From: Macrobrachium rosenbergii
Lineage: Eukaryota > Arthropoda > Malacostraca > Decapoda > Palaemonidae
Assembly: GCF_040412425.1 (NCBI RefSeq)
Contig: NC_089741.1
Location: 38,596,038-38,660,037 of the forward strand
Reading direction: 5' to 3'
Length of the DNA: 64,000 nucleotides
How positions within the stretch are numbered: position 1 is the stretch's first letter; every line of letters begins with the position of its first letter. This document shows, in pieces, positions 25,557 to 35,743 of the stretch. The notes beneath the pieces are model-generated. The model was not told the origin of the DNA and did not search any database. It saw only the letters and a program-made list of their open reading frames with translations. Position numbers and translations under genes: made by a program.

Positions 25557-27490
25557 GCACGAGGCTTTCCTATTTCTTTTCCTTTGTTCATTTATTTCTT
25601 CTATTTTAGTGTATATACAAAAAGGGTTTCTCCCACGACCCATTTTGTGTATACATTGTATACAGCGCATACACACATACAAAACTGGGCAAAAATGAGA
25701 ATACATCAAGCACATAGGTCTAATACTGTCAGTATATGAGCAGTAAGATGACATGAAAAAGCATATTATAAAATAGTTTCCTAGGGTCCCGTGTAGAAGG
25801 CGCACTCTATACAAAATAAGCATAGGCCTAATACACAACATGATGTTTACGCGCACAGGCATAAGTTAGACGAAGATTTAAGGAAAACAACCTAAATTGA
25901 ATACTCACTTTTGCCCTCCGCGATGACGCACCTGATTTCGAGACTAGGCCTAAGCTGTTATCGTTTTAACATGATTCACCAAAGTTCGGTAGACTAGTCT
26001 TTACAGATTTAGACCTAGAGGCTGCAAATTCTATGGACTCTTCACATTTTAAACAAAATAAAGCACATTTTTTTATTCCGTATGGATCACCATCTTACAA
26101 AATTGAATGTGTATTCCCCTTCACAAAGGCTGACACTACTGGTTTAGCCTAGGCCTAGCAATTCTCCCAATTAAGGTAGACCTAGTGAAATATTTCAGCC
26201 AATTTACCATTTATTTTCACAGGTGTATTATTTTCTATAAGAAATCCAAGTCGATAATGGCTAAAATTACTTCAAACTAAATACCACACATATTTTCTCT
26301 AATCAACAACACACCACCATTGTAACAAGATTGCCCAAGGCACTCGCTTACACATTTCAGTCCTATTCCAGGAATTCGTCAGCAACCAACACTATTTTTA
26401 ATGGTGCTTATTAGAAACTCCTCATTTACAAATAATTTAGCATTTCAGAAGTCTCTTAATTCATGAGAAAGTTGTAGGAAATAAATTCACATAAATTAGG
26501 CCTACGCTTGTCAGTTCTGGCCCTTCGTTCCCCATGGCAAAAATGGCTCAGGGAAAACCAACATTCCTGTGACTCCTTTTATCTATTTTTTATTTTATTT
26601 CCCCGTTATTTACACTCAAGTTGCACTGCCAACATTGCAACGGCATTTTTATGATTATTCTTAGACATCAACGTAGTGTTGCGGTGAGGGAGGACACAAA
26701 AAATACACAATAATCACAAGAGCGGATCTGGAAACTAACCATCGTTGCACAAGAGTCAGTTCATTACTGACAGCTGATTGTCAGCTGTCAATTGTCAGTC
26801 ATTGTTGGTAATAATTGGCGATCTTTTTCCCATAGTTTAATGGTATTTTAGGCTGCGAATTTTTCAGTAGATAACTTGTATTCATAATACATTGTTCCTT
26901 TTTTTTTTATCAAAGGAAATGGCGCCGCAAGAGGGGTAGGCCTAGAGAAGCCTTATGGCTCCTCATCGAATCTCCTCCAGGGGTGAGATCGCTGGACTCA
27001 TGCCTTTTTATCTTTCCCCCAGCTGACACTGGTACCCATTTAAGCCTGGGTGACTGGTGGGTAATAAACTATATTTACAACTGCAGCTATCTTTTAATGT
27101 ATTTCATGTCTATATTCACGCCATTTCAACAAGTTGCTTGAACAATACAAATGAGTGACACTGCGTCTGGGGGGGGGGAGGGGGCGGAGAATGTCGAACG
27201 TATTGCTGATGATCCTCTTCTTGCGGAGCTATTTGAAGTAGCTGTTGCTATTTGAAGTAGCTGTACAATAGCTTTCTGTAGCTTGGTTCATGCTTGATAA
27301 AAAAAAACATCATTACAAGCAGCATTGGTGCAAATGTGTAAAAGTACTTGCATATATGTTACTTATTTCATCTCCATAAAAGCCCGATTTATAGGCCTAT
27401 CAGTGTAGGTCACGATCGGGATAACCTAATGTCCTTTGCTTGATCCTTTGCTTGACCAGGCCTAAAGAAAGCAAGGAAAAGAATACACTA
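24273..27490. other. Intergenic DNA, no gene seen
   Basis: No exon or RNA gene could be supported. The stretch has a short (CATA)n run (about 25040-25066), a (GA)n run (about 25520-25552), a G homopolymer near 27170 and several copies of the palindromic word TAGGCCTA. Confidence 0.5.
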
Positions 27491-27493
27491 AGC

Positions 27494-27496
<3 letters not shown>

Positions 27497-27569
<73 letters not shown>
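27497..27569. repeat. (GA)n microsatellite
   Basis: About 36 GA units. Confidence 0.95.
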
Positions 27570-27571
<2 letters not shown>

Positions 27572-27979
27572 CCGCGAGTTATCAAACAGAAATACAATAT
27601 CAGCCTTAAATTCGTTATGTCGAATAAAGGGAGATGAAATTATTTTGGCAATTTTTTTATGCGATCAGAATTTGTATCCTATTACTGCCTTTTATTTTTC
27701 ATCATCGTAAAATCTGTATTAATACGAAAATGAACTGTGCTCAGGAACGTACATCAACATCATGTCTGCTGAAGGCGTACGGACTCAGTTCTACTGGCTT
27801 AAACTGTATCCATCTGTAAAAATCAAAACAAAAGAGAATCCCCAAAATTAACACTAAATCATTTACCTTTCTAGCTTCTGCTATTTTCTGTGGATTTTAA
27901 TGCCCATGAAAATAAATGCGAAATAAAAATACCAAAACCAGCTTTTAGTTAAGCCAAAGTCAGTGTCAAAAACGGAGCC

Positions 27980-28115
27980 CCACTAAAGGGGCGGAGTTAA
28001 ATACAGCCTTGACCGTAAGACAATATCCTACGCTACACTTCCAGGAGTTCAGTGATCTCTAGAACACTGTTTCGTCTACCTGTGTATATAAACACTCAGT
28101 TATAATTACTTATTC
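27980..28115 (+). promoter_or_regulatory. Candidate promoter of the sulfotransferase gene
   Basis: A GC box (GGGGCGGAG, about 27989) is followed by TATATAAA at 28085-28092. TCAGTT, a match to the arthropod initiator TCAKTY, is at 28096 but lies too close to the TATA box to be its partner. A TATA-directed start would be near 28115. The next donor downstream is at 28251/28252 on the same strand as the sulfotransferase gene. Confidence 0.4.
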
Positions 28116-28251
28116 AAGGGTATTCAGAAATAAAGTGAGAATCGTTTCCGTCTAATGTGACTATTTTGTGTGATAATTAGGAGAGAATTCTAAGTGAAAA
28201 TATTTAATTTCGGTGACATGATTATGAGATGACAGCTTGAGGTGCCTGAAG
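28115..28251 (+). other. Candidate 5'UTR exon of the sulfotransferase gene
   Basis: Ends with GCCTGAAG and a strong donor (GTGAGTG). It holds only tiny open frames (for example an ATG at about 28219 closed after four codons). It would splice to the acceptor TTTTCAG at 29827, where the coding exon's leader begins. Confidence 0.4.
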
Positions 28252-28664
28252 GTGAGTGTTTCTTTTCTTTTTTTATCTGGATTATCTTGACGACACCTTG
28301 TCCATGAATGTATCCGTGTATAGACTCGTGAATATAAATACTTATGTATACATACTCACAAATGTATGAATAGATGACGGTTTACGGTCACTGGTGAAAT
28401 GTTTTTATCGGAGATATTTGGAGCGTGTCTTCCTATTGCTTCAGGAAATGTTTGAGCTCAGAAACTAGTTAGCAAGAGTTAATTCACGCTGCGCCCTTAG
28501 GGTGAGGTTAAGGTTAAGGTTAGGTTAGGTCGGGTTAAAGCATTTGGTTGTATTAACTCAAATTCATCAACTGCAGTCCGTAGGATAAGTTGTTCCCGAT
28601 GGAAAATTATTCAGAAACTGGACATTTTCTGTTTTTTTTTATGAATTCCCTGTTTCATTGTCAG

Positions 28665-28667
<3 letters not shown>

Positions 28668-28732
<65 letters not shown>
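28668..28732. repeat. (CT)n microsatellite
   Basis: About 32 CT units, inside the putative first intron of the sulfotransferase gene. Confidence 0.95.
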
Positions 28733-28735
<3 letters not shown>

Positions 28736-29219
28736 CGGTAGCCGCTGGCTTTTCCGTTATCAAAACAACGAAAAGTATTTATAAAAATCTCTGAATCACA
28801 CGAGTCACTAAAATGGTTTGGTAGTCCACAATGATATATGTGTAAATATATATATTTTAATATATATATTTACACTAACATCTTTCTGGATTTCTTCACT
28901 AATAAAAAAAACACGATGGACAAATGAAGGCGCCTTACTTTCCATATTAAATACCGTTACTCGGACGCCATTTACAGTCTGTTTCATCTCCAGAGAAAAG
29001 AAAAGTTATTCATTCCACGACCTAAAGGAATTTTGTAATGCATTTCAAAGGGCGTCCCGAAGAACGAGATTCTGACTCTGTAATGAAGAAGAAGAAGGTG
29101 TTTAAGTGTACTCGGTCTAACCTAGATTCGCCCCGGCTAACGGTTTTTCGTTTCGTCATCGGCTGCCCCTTCCTGGTGAGTTGAGCAGATGGGTCTAGGC
29201 AGGACTCGGAAATTCATGA

Positions 29220-29221
<2 letters not shown>

Positions 29222-29252
<31 letters not shown>
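29222..29252. repeat. (CT)n microsatellite
   Basis: About 15 CT units. Confidence 0.9.
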
Positions 29253-29254
<2 letters not shown>

Positions 29255-29330
29255 GTCTTTGTAGGAAGCCACATGGTTTCGTTGATCTTATACTGTACAA
29301 ATACGATGCCCATGAAGGCATATGGATACA

Positions 29331-29412
29331 TACATTCCAGCGTATTTTTGCTAGCGTAAAAGTGTTAGTTTTCACTCACACTTTTATGCTAGCAAAAATA
29401 CGCTGGAATGTA
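29331..29412. repeat. Near-perfect 35-bp inverted repeat (hairpin)
   Basis: Left arm 29331-29365 and right arm 29378-29412 are reverse complements except at one position (GCTAGCG versus GCTAGCA), with a 12-nt loop. A transcript could fold into a single long stem. It lies in the putative first intron of the sulfotransferase gene, on the sense strand. Confidence 0.85.
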
Positions 29413-29700
29413 TACACAGCACATAGGCGTATGTGTCTATCTATCTATCTATTCATCCCTCTATATTAACATCGGTCTATTTATCGGGCTATCTAAGTAT
29501 ATTAATATGAAATTAAAACTGAATTTGAACATCGTATAGATTGAATTTATTAGGATTCAAAGAGAAGAAAGATTAACTGTACTGTATAAGGAAACATTAA
29601 ACTATAGAAAGACAAAAACTCGTCTCTGTAACAAGAAATCATGAACTAAGGTGTGTACCGGTCAGTCACCCTTTTCTAAGTGACTGGTTTTTCGTGTTGC

Positions 29701-29706
<6 letters not shown>

Positions 29707-29782
<76 letters not shown>
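29707..29782. repeat. (CT)n microsatellite next to the first coding exon
   Basis: About 38 CT units ending 45 bp before the acceptor at 29827, so it may extend the pyrimidine tract of that acceptor. Confidence 0.95.
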
Positions 29783-29785
<3 letters not shown>

Positions 29786-29827
29786 GCTTTGCTATTGGCC
29801 AGTGAGTTATTAAACCTGTCTTTTCAG

Positions 29828-30555
29828 GATCACATGAGAGAAGAGGAAGCTTGCCACCTTGTGGGAGAACAGGTGCACCTTCCCAGATGTTGGCTGCCCG
29901 TAACTTCAAGTCCATCTTCCGTCTGGTGTTCCTCACCATTTTCACCACCTACTCCATCCTTTACACTCTCAGCTATGTCAACAACTTGCAGCCAAGCCGT
30001 GTCCTGCCAAGGCCATCACCCTACATGAACCACTATAGAGGAAGTCAAGCTATAAACCAAAGCGTCACTGAGGTGACTCCAAAGGAAATTACGAATGTAA
30101 ACAATAGAACTTCTCATGTTAGGCCTACCTCAGGTCACGATGGCGATCTTGTGAGCAATGTCACCGCCATGTCAGTTGCATTTAAGCTATTACCAACGGA
30201 TTCTGAAGACATTATCAGGGAAGCAATACCTTCCGACGCATTAAAATTAACACCTCCTGACCAGTCAGGTGGGAATAACTATAATGATACCTCGCTGAAC
30301 AGCGAAATTCCTGTCGATTCTGGAAGTAGACTTAAGTCAGAGGCAGAGGCGTTTTACGATGATTACGCTGATTTGGACGTCACACCAAGTAGCGGACGCT
30401 CAGGTTCTGACGCTACTGAAGACGACCTGGAGGTCGATTTTAGTGCATTCGACTCGTACCAAGACCAGGAGCAGAATCCTGATTGGCCAGTTACCCTCGA
30501 GTTTACGAATGCTTCTGCCCTGCGTCGAATCGATTATGATAAATACAGTACAAAA
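29828..30555 (+). CDS. Sulfotransferase coding exon 1 (leader, anchor and stem)
   Basis: Acceptor TTTTCAG at 29827, then 59 nt of leader and the ATG at 29887. It encodes residues 1-223 and ends AGTACAAAA with donor GTAAGT (phase 0). The leader has an upstream ATG at 29834 in another frame (see findings). The stem contains FYDDYADLD, an acidic tyrosine-rich patch of the kind recognised by tyrosylprotein sulfotransferases. Confidence 0.85.
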
Positions 30556-31172
30556 GTAAGTGGAATTATATCGATATTCTTTAACGAATCACTTGTCATA
30601 GACAAATTCAAAGAAAGATACATTTACCTTTTTTATTAATTTAAAATTAGTAAAGTATGTATCATTCATATGCAGATATGATTCATTATTCTTAAAATGA
30701 AAACTATTCTTGATTAATGACCACACAGATGTAAATATGGTACTAATTTTACAAGAGTAAATATTCCCACAACGAATGCAAGGTATTCAGAAACGATTGT
30801 CTGTTGTTAAAATGAAAACTATTGTTCGTTGATGATCAAGCAGATATGAATAGGCCTATGGTACTAGTGTTACAAGACAGATATGAGAGATACCATTTAA
30901 AACGTAATATTTTTATTCATTTCTGTTATGTCCACAGGACAGGGGTTTTTTGCAAAGTAGGTTAGACGTCTTCGAGGAAAGAGCCGCGTTGGTTGGGAAA
31001 GTGTGCAAACAGCAGCCTGCTTCCCTTCACACACCGAGTGGGGCAAACCACCTTGTTTGGGACACGAAGCATAGTCCTAGTATAGTGTGGTGTCCCAACT
31101 ATAAAGTGAGTTCGTCTTTTTTATCCTTTGTTATTGAGTGAGTGGGAATGTTACTTACTGAACTTTATTAGT

Positions 31173-31225
<53 letters not shown>

Positions 31226-32374
31226 TATTATTATTATTATTATTTCAGGTAGCGTCTACAACTATGATGATGAGTTTCCTGCGCATTTCTTCAAAGAGCA
31301 AAAAAGTACAGGTGAGTCATATTTTGGTCTTCTATAGTTACCCCTCATTTGGGATAACTACAGTCTTGTTATTCTAATTTATACTACAGCTGAATTCTTC
31401 CTGTATTTAATTTGACAGTGGGATAGGCTCTGATACCACAGGGTGCCGAGTTGGAGTTTTCCCTGTGGTATGAGAAAATAATACAATATTCTACCCTGTA
31501 GGAGGTAGTGCCGTCAGTACACCTCACGCGGTGCACTGTAGGCATTACTTAAGGTTCTTTGCAGCGTCCCTTTGGCCCCTAGCTGCAGAGCCTTTGATTC
31601 ATTTTACTGTACCTCCGTTCATATTCTCTTTCTTCCATCTTACTCTCCTCAACCCTCTTCTGACAGTTGTTTCATAGTGCAACTGCGAGGTTTACCTCCT
31701 GTTCCACCTTTCAAAGCCTTTTTCTCTCAACTTCCCTTTCAGCACTGAATGACCTCGTAGGTCCCAGCGCTTGGCCTATATTTTATATTCATTCCTTTAC
31801 AGTTATATTCCTAAAATACAGTAATATAATATTTATTCTACTTAAATAGAGCCAGGAATAAAAAATCATTAAAGAAGTTGTGCATATTGCTCAGATGGTC
31901 TGTGTACGTTGACCAAAGTTCAGAGGTCCATATCAGGCCTGTTATCTCCTTCAAAACTCTACCTTTGAGCAAGGGCCTGTTTTAGATCAAAACGGGATTG
32001 GTATGAACCAGCCACCAACCTAAGTTTAAGTGCCAAATATTTTTGGGGGGCCACACTTGTTCAAATAGTCAATAACCACTTTCTGGCCTCTTCTAGACGC
32101 CATTTGTATGTCCTACATTTCTTTTATATAACTTTATCAAAACAACCCTGTACATAAACACACAGAAGATATCCATAGCAGAAGAACTTTAAATCGTCTC
32201 AGTGAAGTCAAATGAGATCTGTCATGACTTATTTTTATTGCAGAAGAAGAAGAAGAAGCGCGTGAAACAGAGCGACGTGCGACGCATCTACTGGGCTCCA
32301 AAATCAGGGGAGGAGAAAGCAACGGTCCTGCGGGAGAGCGTCCGCGTCATCATTGTCAGACATCCCTTCACGAG

Positions 32375-32431
<57 letters not shown>

Positions 32432-35208
32432 TGTTCTTCAATGAATGGTGGAAACTGAAGGTAGGCAAAGTTGAAGAAGGGACTAGCTAGAATAGTAAAA
32501 TTTTGAAAGATACAAAACAGTGCAAATGAGAGCAAAGGAAACGTTGCATAGTACCTCTAGTGTTGTCTACAGTGTTGCTGTGTAAGGAAAACTGTATACA
32601 GTACCCTTCTACTGGCCACAGGAACAGTGTATGCAATACCCTTCTACTGGCCACATTAAGTTAGAAACTTTGATAGTTTTTACGCCAGTGTGTGATAGTA
32701 AATCAGTCAACCACTTTGTGAGAATCAAGTCAACTATTCTTTATCTTGACCTTGGGGAATTTTAAGAGTGAGCTTTCTGATTCTGTACTTTCCCAACAAA
32801 ACTCCATTTTGAAAACGAGTTAAAAAGAAAGTTTAGAGGTAAATGAGACAAAGATATATATAGTAACCATCTATAAGAAAAGGGGAGAAATTCATTTTTC
32901 GTGGTACTCACTAAAAGGAGAAGCAAGCATCTGAGAGACAGAGAGAGAGAGAAAGTAAGAATTTAATTAAATTAATAATCCATCGAAACAAAATACATAT
33001 GATCATTCATAGTGACAAACTGAAAAGGAAATTTAACTTGAACTACTGGAAGTCGAAAAGAAAAAACAAGACATTTTTAAAAGTAGCCTATCCATTCATC
33101 CTTCCACTTAAATTTTCATTCGTTTTCCCCTTCGACAGGATTCTCTCCGCCTACCGCGACAAAATGACGAAGATGAGGCCGGGGCCCCCTAAATTCCACT
33201 TCCGGAAGATGCAGAAGGACATCATAGCGAAGTATAGGCCTGCCGACTCTTCCGTCGTCTCTCCTTTCCCGACATTTCCCGAATTCGTCAGCTATATCAT
33301 CGATGCGACTCGAAGCCTCACGTCCACTACTGACTGGAAAGAAAAGGTATTACTGTAGTTACTGATGGATGTCACAAGGTTTTTCTCAAATAACAAGATA
33401 GTTTTGATGTCAGAGAAAGATTTTTAAGTCTCAAGAAAGTCCTGAGGTCATAAAGCATTTCTGAATTCACAGGATTTTAAAGTCACAGGAAAGTCCTGGG
33501 GTCACAAAGCTTTTCTGAATTCACAGGATTTTAAAGTCACAGGAAAGTCCTGGGGTCACAAAGCATTTCTGAATTCACAGGATTTTAAAGTCACAAGGAA
33601 ATCCTGGGGTCATAAAGCATTTCTGAATTCACAGGATTTTAAAGTCACAAGGAAGTCCTGGGGTCATAAAGCATTTCTGAATTCACAGGATTTTAAAGTC
33701 ACAAGGAAATCATATATATATTTATAATACTCTCCAGTGGGAAAATTAAGGGATTTTAAAGAATGCTTTTACTTCGTTTCCCATAAAAAACCTAATTTTG
33801 AATTTTCATGGTTGAATTTTATAAACTTACCACATTCCCAAGAAATGTCTTAAATCTATTCCAAGAAAACCCATACACTACAGAACTACTAAATCCTACC
33901 TGGATTAATATACATCATAAATCATCATTCCTACATCCCAATTTACCCATTAACATAGCCCTCACGGGATTTATGTGTTCGCAGACAAAATGTTGGACAG
34001 CTTACTGGGCTCACTGCAACGTCTGCACGACAGACTACAATGTCATCATGAAGCTGGAGACCTTGGATGATGACAAGAGATTCCTCGTGACTCTGTCTGA
34101 CCTGGATGAGCTGAAGGAGGTGAGACTCTGAGGCTCTTTTTAGTTTTCTGTAAAAGAAAATTATTGTGCTGGCTTTGTCTGTCCGTCCGCACTTTTTCTG
34201 TCCGCCTTCAGATCTTAAAAACTACTGAGGCTAGAGGGCTCCAAATTGGTATGTTGATCATCCACCTTCCAGTCATCAAACATACCAAATTGCGGCCCTT
34301 TAGCTTCAGTAGTTTTTATTTTATCTAAGGTTAAAGTTAGCCATCATCATACTTCTGGCAACGATATAGGATACGCCACCACCGGGCCTTGGTTAAAGCT
34401 TCATGGGCCGCGGCTCATACAGCATTATACAGAGACCACCGAGAAGTAGATCTATTTTCGTTGACCTTGATTATACGCTGTAGCTGCTGCACAGAAAACT
34501 CGATTGAGCCAAAGAAACTTTGACGCATTTTTTACTTGTTTATTTTCGTGAATGAGTTGAACAGCGGTCTTGGTTAGACTCATGTCGTATGTGAATAGAC
34601 ATATACTTTATTTAAATAATTATGAAATAATGGTGACTTTATTCAGTTCTTCTCTTTTACGATGGCTTTAAAATTTTAATATGAACATTTTCACGTAGGA
34701 AATTGGTTAAATGTATTATGAATTACATTGTATTAGCCCATTATTATAAATGATAATGACATCTGATAATGACTATCCCCTTTTACGACGACTATGATGT
34801 TAATATATATTTTAGCTGTTTAAATGTATAATGAAATTTACGTTGTGTTGTTTCATTATTTAGTTCAGACATCTTGATTTAGCTCTTTCCGGTTTATCCT
34901 TACAGCTAAAAAGCAATGATACAAACAATTTAAATCAAGAACAGTGCTTATTCTGTTTAATAATTACTTATCCGAAAACATAAACAAACCATTTCTACCT
35001 AATCTGATTCAATTTTCTTTCCTTAACTAAATATTTCCAGAAGTCACCTGAGGATTGGTTACACCTGAGAAACGCGACCTCGCATGACCTAGCTCCCAAG
35101 TACTACAGTCAGCTGACGCGAGACCAGATCCTGGCCCTCTACGACAGTTATAAGCTCGACTTTGAACTATTTGATTATCACATAGACGAGTATCTTTCTC
35201 TCGTTTAG
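29887..35208 (+). CDS. Carbohydrate sulfotransferase (CHST8-14 / HNK-1 type), seven coding exons
   Basis: Coding exons: 29887-30555, 30938-31105, 31249-31311, 32244-32374, 33139-33346, 33985-34119 and 35041-35208 (TAG at 35206). All junctions are GT-AG and in phase, giving about 513 residues. It is a type II membrane protein: a short basic N-terminus, one signal anchor at about residues 11-31, and a long acidic, Ser/Thr-rich stem to about 230 with several N-glycosylation sequons. The catalytic part follows. The 5'-phosphosulfate loop KVASTTMMM spans the exon 2/3 junction (about 279-287) and the 3'-phosphate motif RHPFTRILSAYRDK spans exons 4/5 (from 339). The CNVCTTDYNVIMKLET block is typical of the Sulfotransfer_2 family. 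Such enzymes use PAPS in the Golgi to sulfate chondroitin, dermatan or GalNAc/GlcA-terminated glycans; which substrate applies cannot be read here. The ATG at 29887 is chosen because it is the only ATG giving the anchor; the frame upstream opens only with TTG. Confidence 0.92.
30938..31105 (+). CDS. Sulfotransferase coding exon 2
   Basis: Residues 224-279, phase 0 at both ends, acceptor CCACAG and donor GTGAGT. It encodes RLDVFEERAALVGKVCK and ends WCPNYK, the first half of the PAPS-binding loop. Confidence 0.9.
31177..31248 (+). repeat. (ATT)n run into the exon 3 acceptor
   Basis: About 22 ATT units end at TATTTCAG, the acceptor of sulfotransferase exon 3. The microsatellite therefore supplies the upstream T-rich tract. 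Confidence 0.9.
31249..31311 (+). CDS. Sulfotransferase coding exon 3 (63 nt)
   Basis: Residues 280-300, VASTTMMMSFLRISSKSKK then VQ. The 5'-PAPS motif is completed by splicing to exon 2. The acceptor is preceded by a long (ATT)n run. Confidence 0.9.
31500..31795 (-). mobile_element. SINE-like element family B, copy 3 (reverse, in intron 3)
   Basis: The most complete copy. In reverse complement it runs from GGCCAAGCGCTGGGACCTAC through AAAGGTGGAACAGGAGGT and GGGACGCTGCAAAGAACCTT to a GTGCACCGCGTGAGGTGTAC hairpin and GGCACTACCTCCTAC. It lies antisense within the intron between sulfotransferase exons 3 and 4. Confidence 0.8.
32244..32374 (+). CDS. Sulfotransferase coding exon 4 (ends at RHPFTR)
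   Basis: Residues 301-344. It starts with an AAG run (KKKKKR), so the GAA/AAG repeat is coding here. The last codon is split (AG/G). The donor is GTTATT, formed by the start of an ATT microsatellite. Confidence 0.88.
32375..32432 (+). repeat. (TTA)n run starting at the exon 4 donor
   Basis: The donor GT is followed immediately by TATTATTATT; about 19 units. Confidence 0.92.
33139..33346 (+). CDS. Sulfotransferase coding exon 5
   Basis: Completes Arg344 and continues ILSAYRDK. Acceptor TTCGACAG, donor GTATTA after AAAGAAAAG (phase 0). Confidence 0.9.
33449..33713 (+). repeat. 54-bp tandem repeat, about five units, in sulfotransferase intron 5
   Basis: Units start at 33449, 33503, 33557, 33611 and 33665, exactly 54 bp apart. 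Each contains AAAGCATTTCTGAATTCACA, GGATTTTAAAGTCACA and AAGTCCTGGGGTCA. Units differ by only a few substitutions; a more diverged partial unit lies before 33449. Confidence 0.95.
33985..34119 (+). CDS. Sulfotransferase coding exon 6
   Basis: Residues 414-458, phase 0 at both ends. It contains CWTAYWAHCNVC and DYNVIMKLET, the conserved Cys-bearing region of the family. Confidence 0.9.
34139..34541 (+). mobile_element. Foldback element family A, copy 4 (sulfotransferase intron 6)
   Basis: Full-length copy starting 19 nt after the exon 6 donor, in the same direction as the gene. Inner arms are at about 34215-34252 and 34280-34319. Confidence 0.85.
35041..35208 (+). CDS. Sulfotransferase coding exon 7 (C-terminus)
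   Basis: Residues 459-513 then TAG. It contains YYSQLTRDQILALYDSYKLD, matching the family's C-terminal 'Y..D..lF.Y' region. Acceptor ATATTTCCAG. Confidence 0.9.
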   Translation, partial: KSPEDWLHLRNATSHDLAPKYYSQLTRDQILALYDSYKLDFELFDYHIDEYLSLV

Positions 35209-35737
35209 AGAATTAAGTCATTTCAAAGGACTCTTGAAATAACTCTTACGAATTATGTTCCTCCAAGGCGTTTTGAATTCTAGAAGCAAGTCTTCGCCAG
35301 ATTGTGCTTTATAATGACTGTAATCTAGTCTTTGTCCTGAACCACTAGACTCATTAACTGAAACATTGTACGTGAAATGATGTAGCGTTGTTTATAAGTT
35401 AACCTTTGATTTTAACTTCAAGGGGCAATACAAATTAAAATGTTCGTAAATGTGCAAAGTGAATTCACAGAAAATGGGGGAAAAATGGACATTAACCAGA
35501 CGGTGAGAAGGCAAGCAACCAAATTATTATATGATCTTAGGTTAACTGCTTAATGATGAAAGAAAATTGAGTCGAAAAAATTATTAGTAAGTGAAAGAAG
35601 ATACTGCAGGGGAAAGCACACCATCTACGTGAAGAATTACTGAAAGATTATTCACAAACAAATCGTCCAATGCTAGAGTTATGCATGGAATATGTTTAGA
35701 CAGTTGTGTGACTGATAACTGAAACATGTAGCAGCAA

Positions 35738-35743
35738 AATAAA
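35738..35743 (+). terminator. Candidate polyadenylation signal
   Basis: AATAAA about 530 nt after the sulfotransferase stop codon. Another AATAAA is at 36168. Neither can be confirmed from sequence alone. Confidence 0.35.

Noticed and set aside
29851..29886. Upstream in-frame extension of the sulfotransferase start
   Set aside because: It would begin at TTG; the ATG at 29887 gives the expected short N-terminus before the signal anchor.
33449..33713. Regularly spaced repeats resembling a CRISPR array
   Set aside because: The 54-bp units are directly tandem without unique spacers, and the DNA is eukaryotic.
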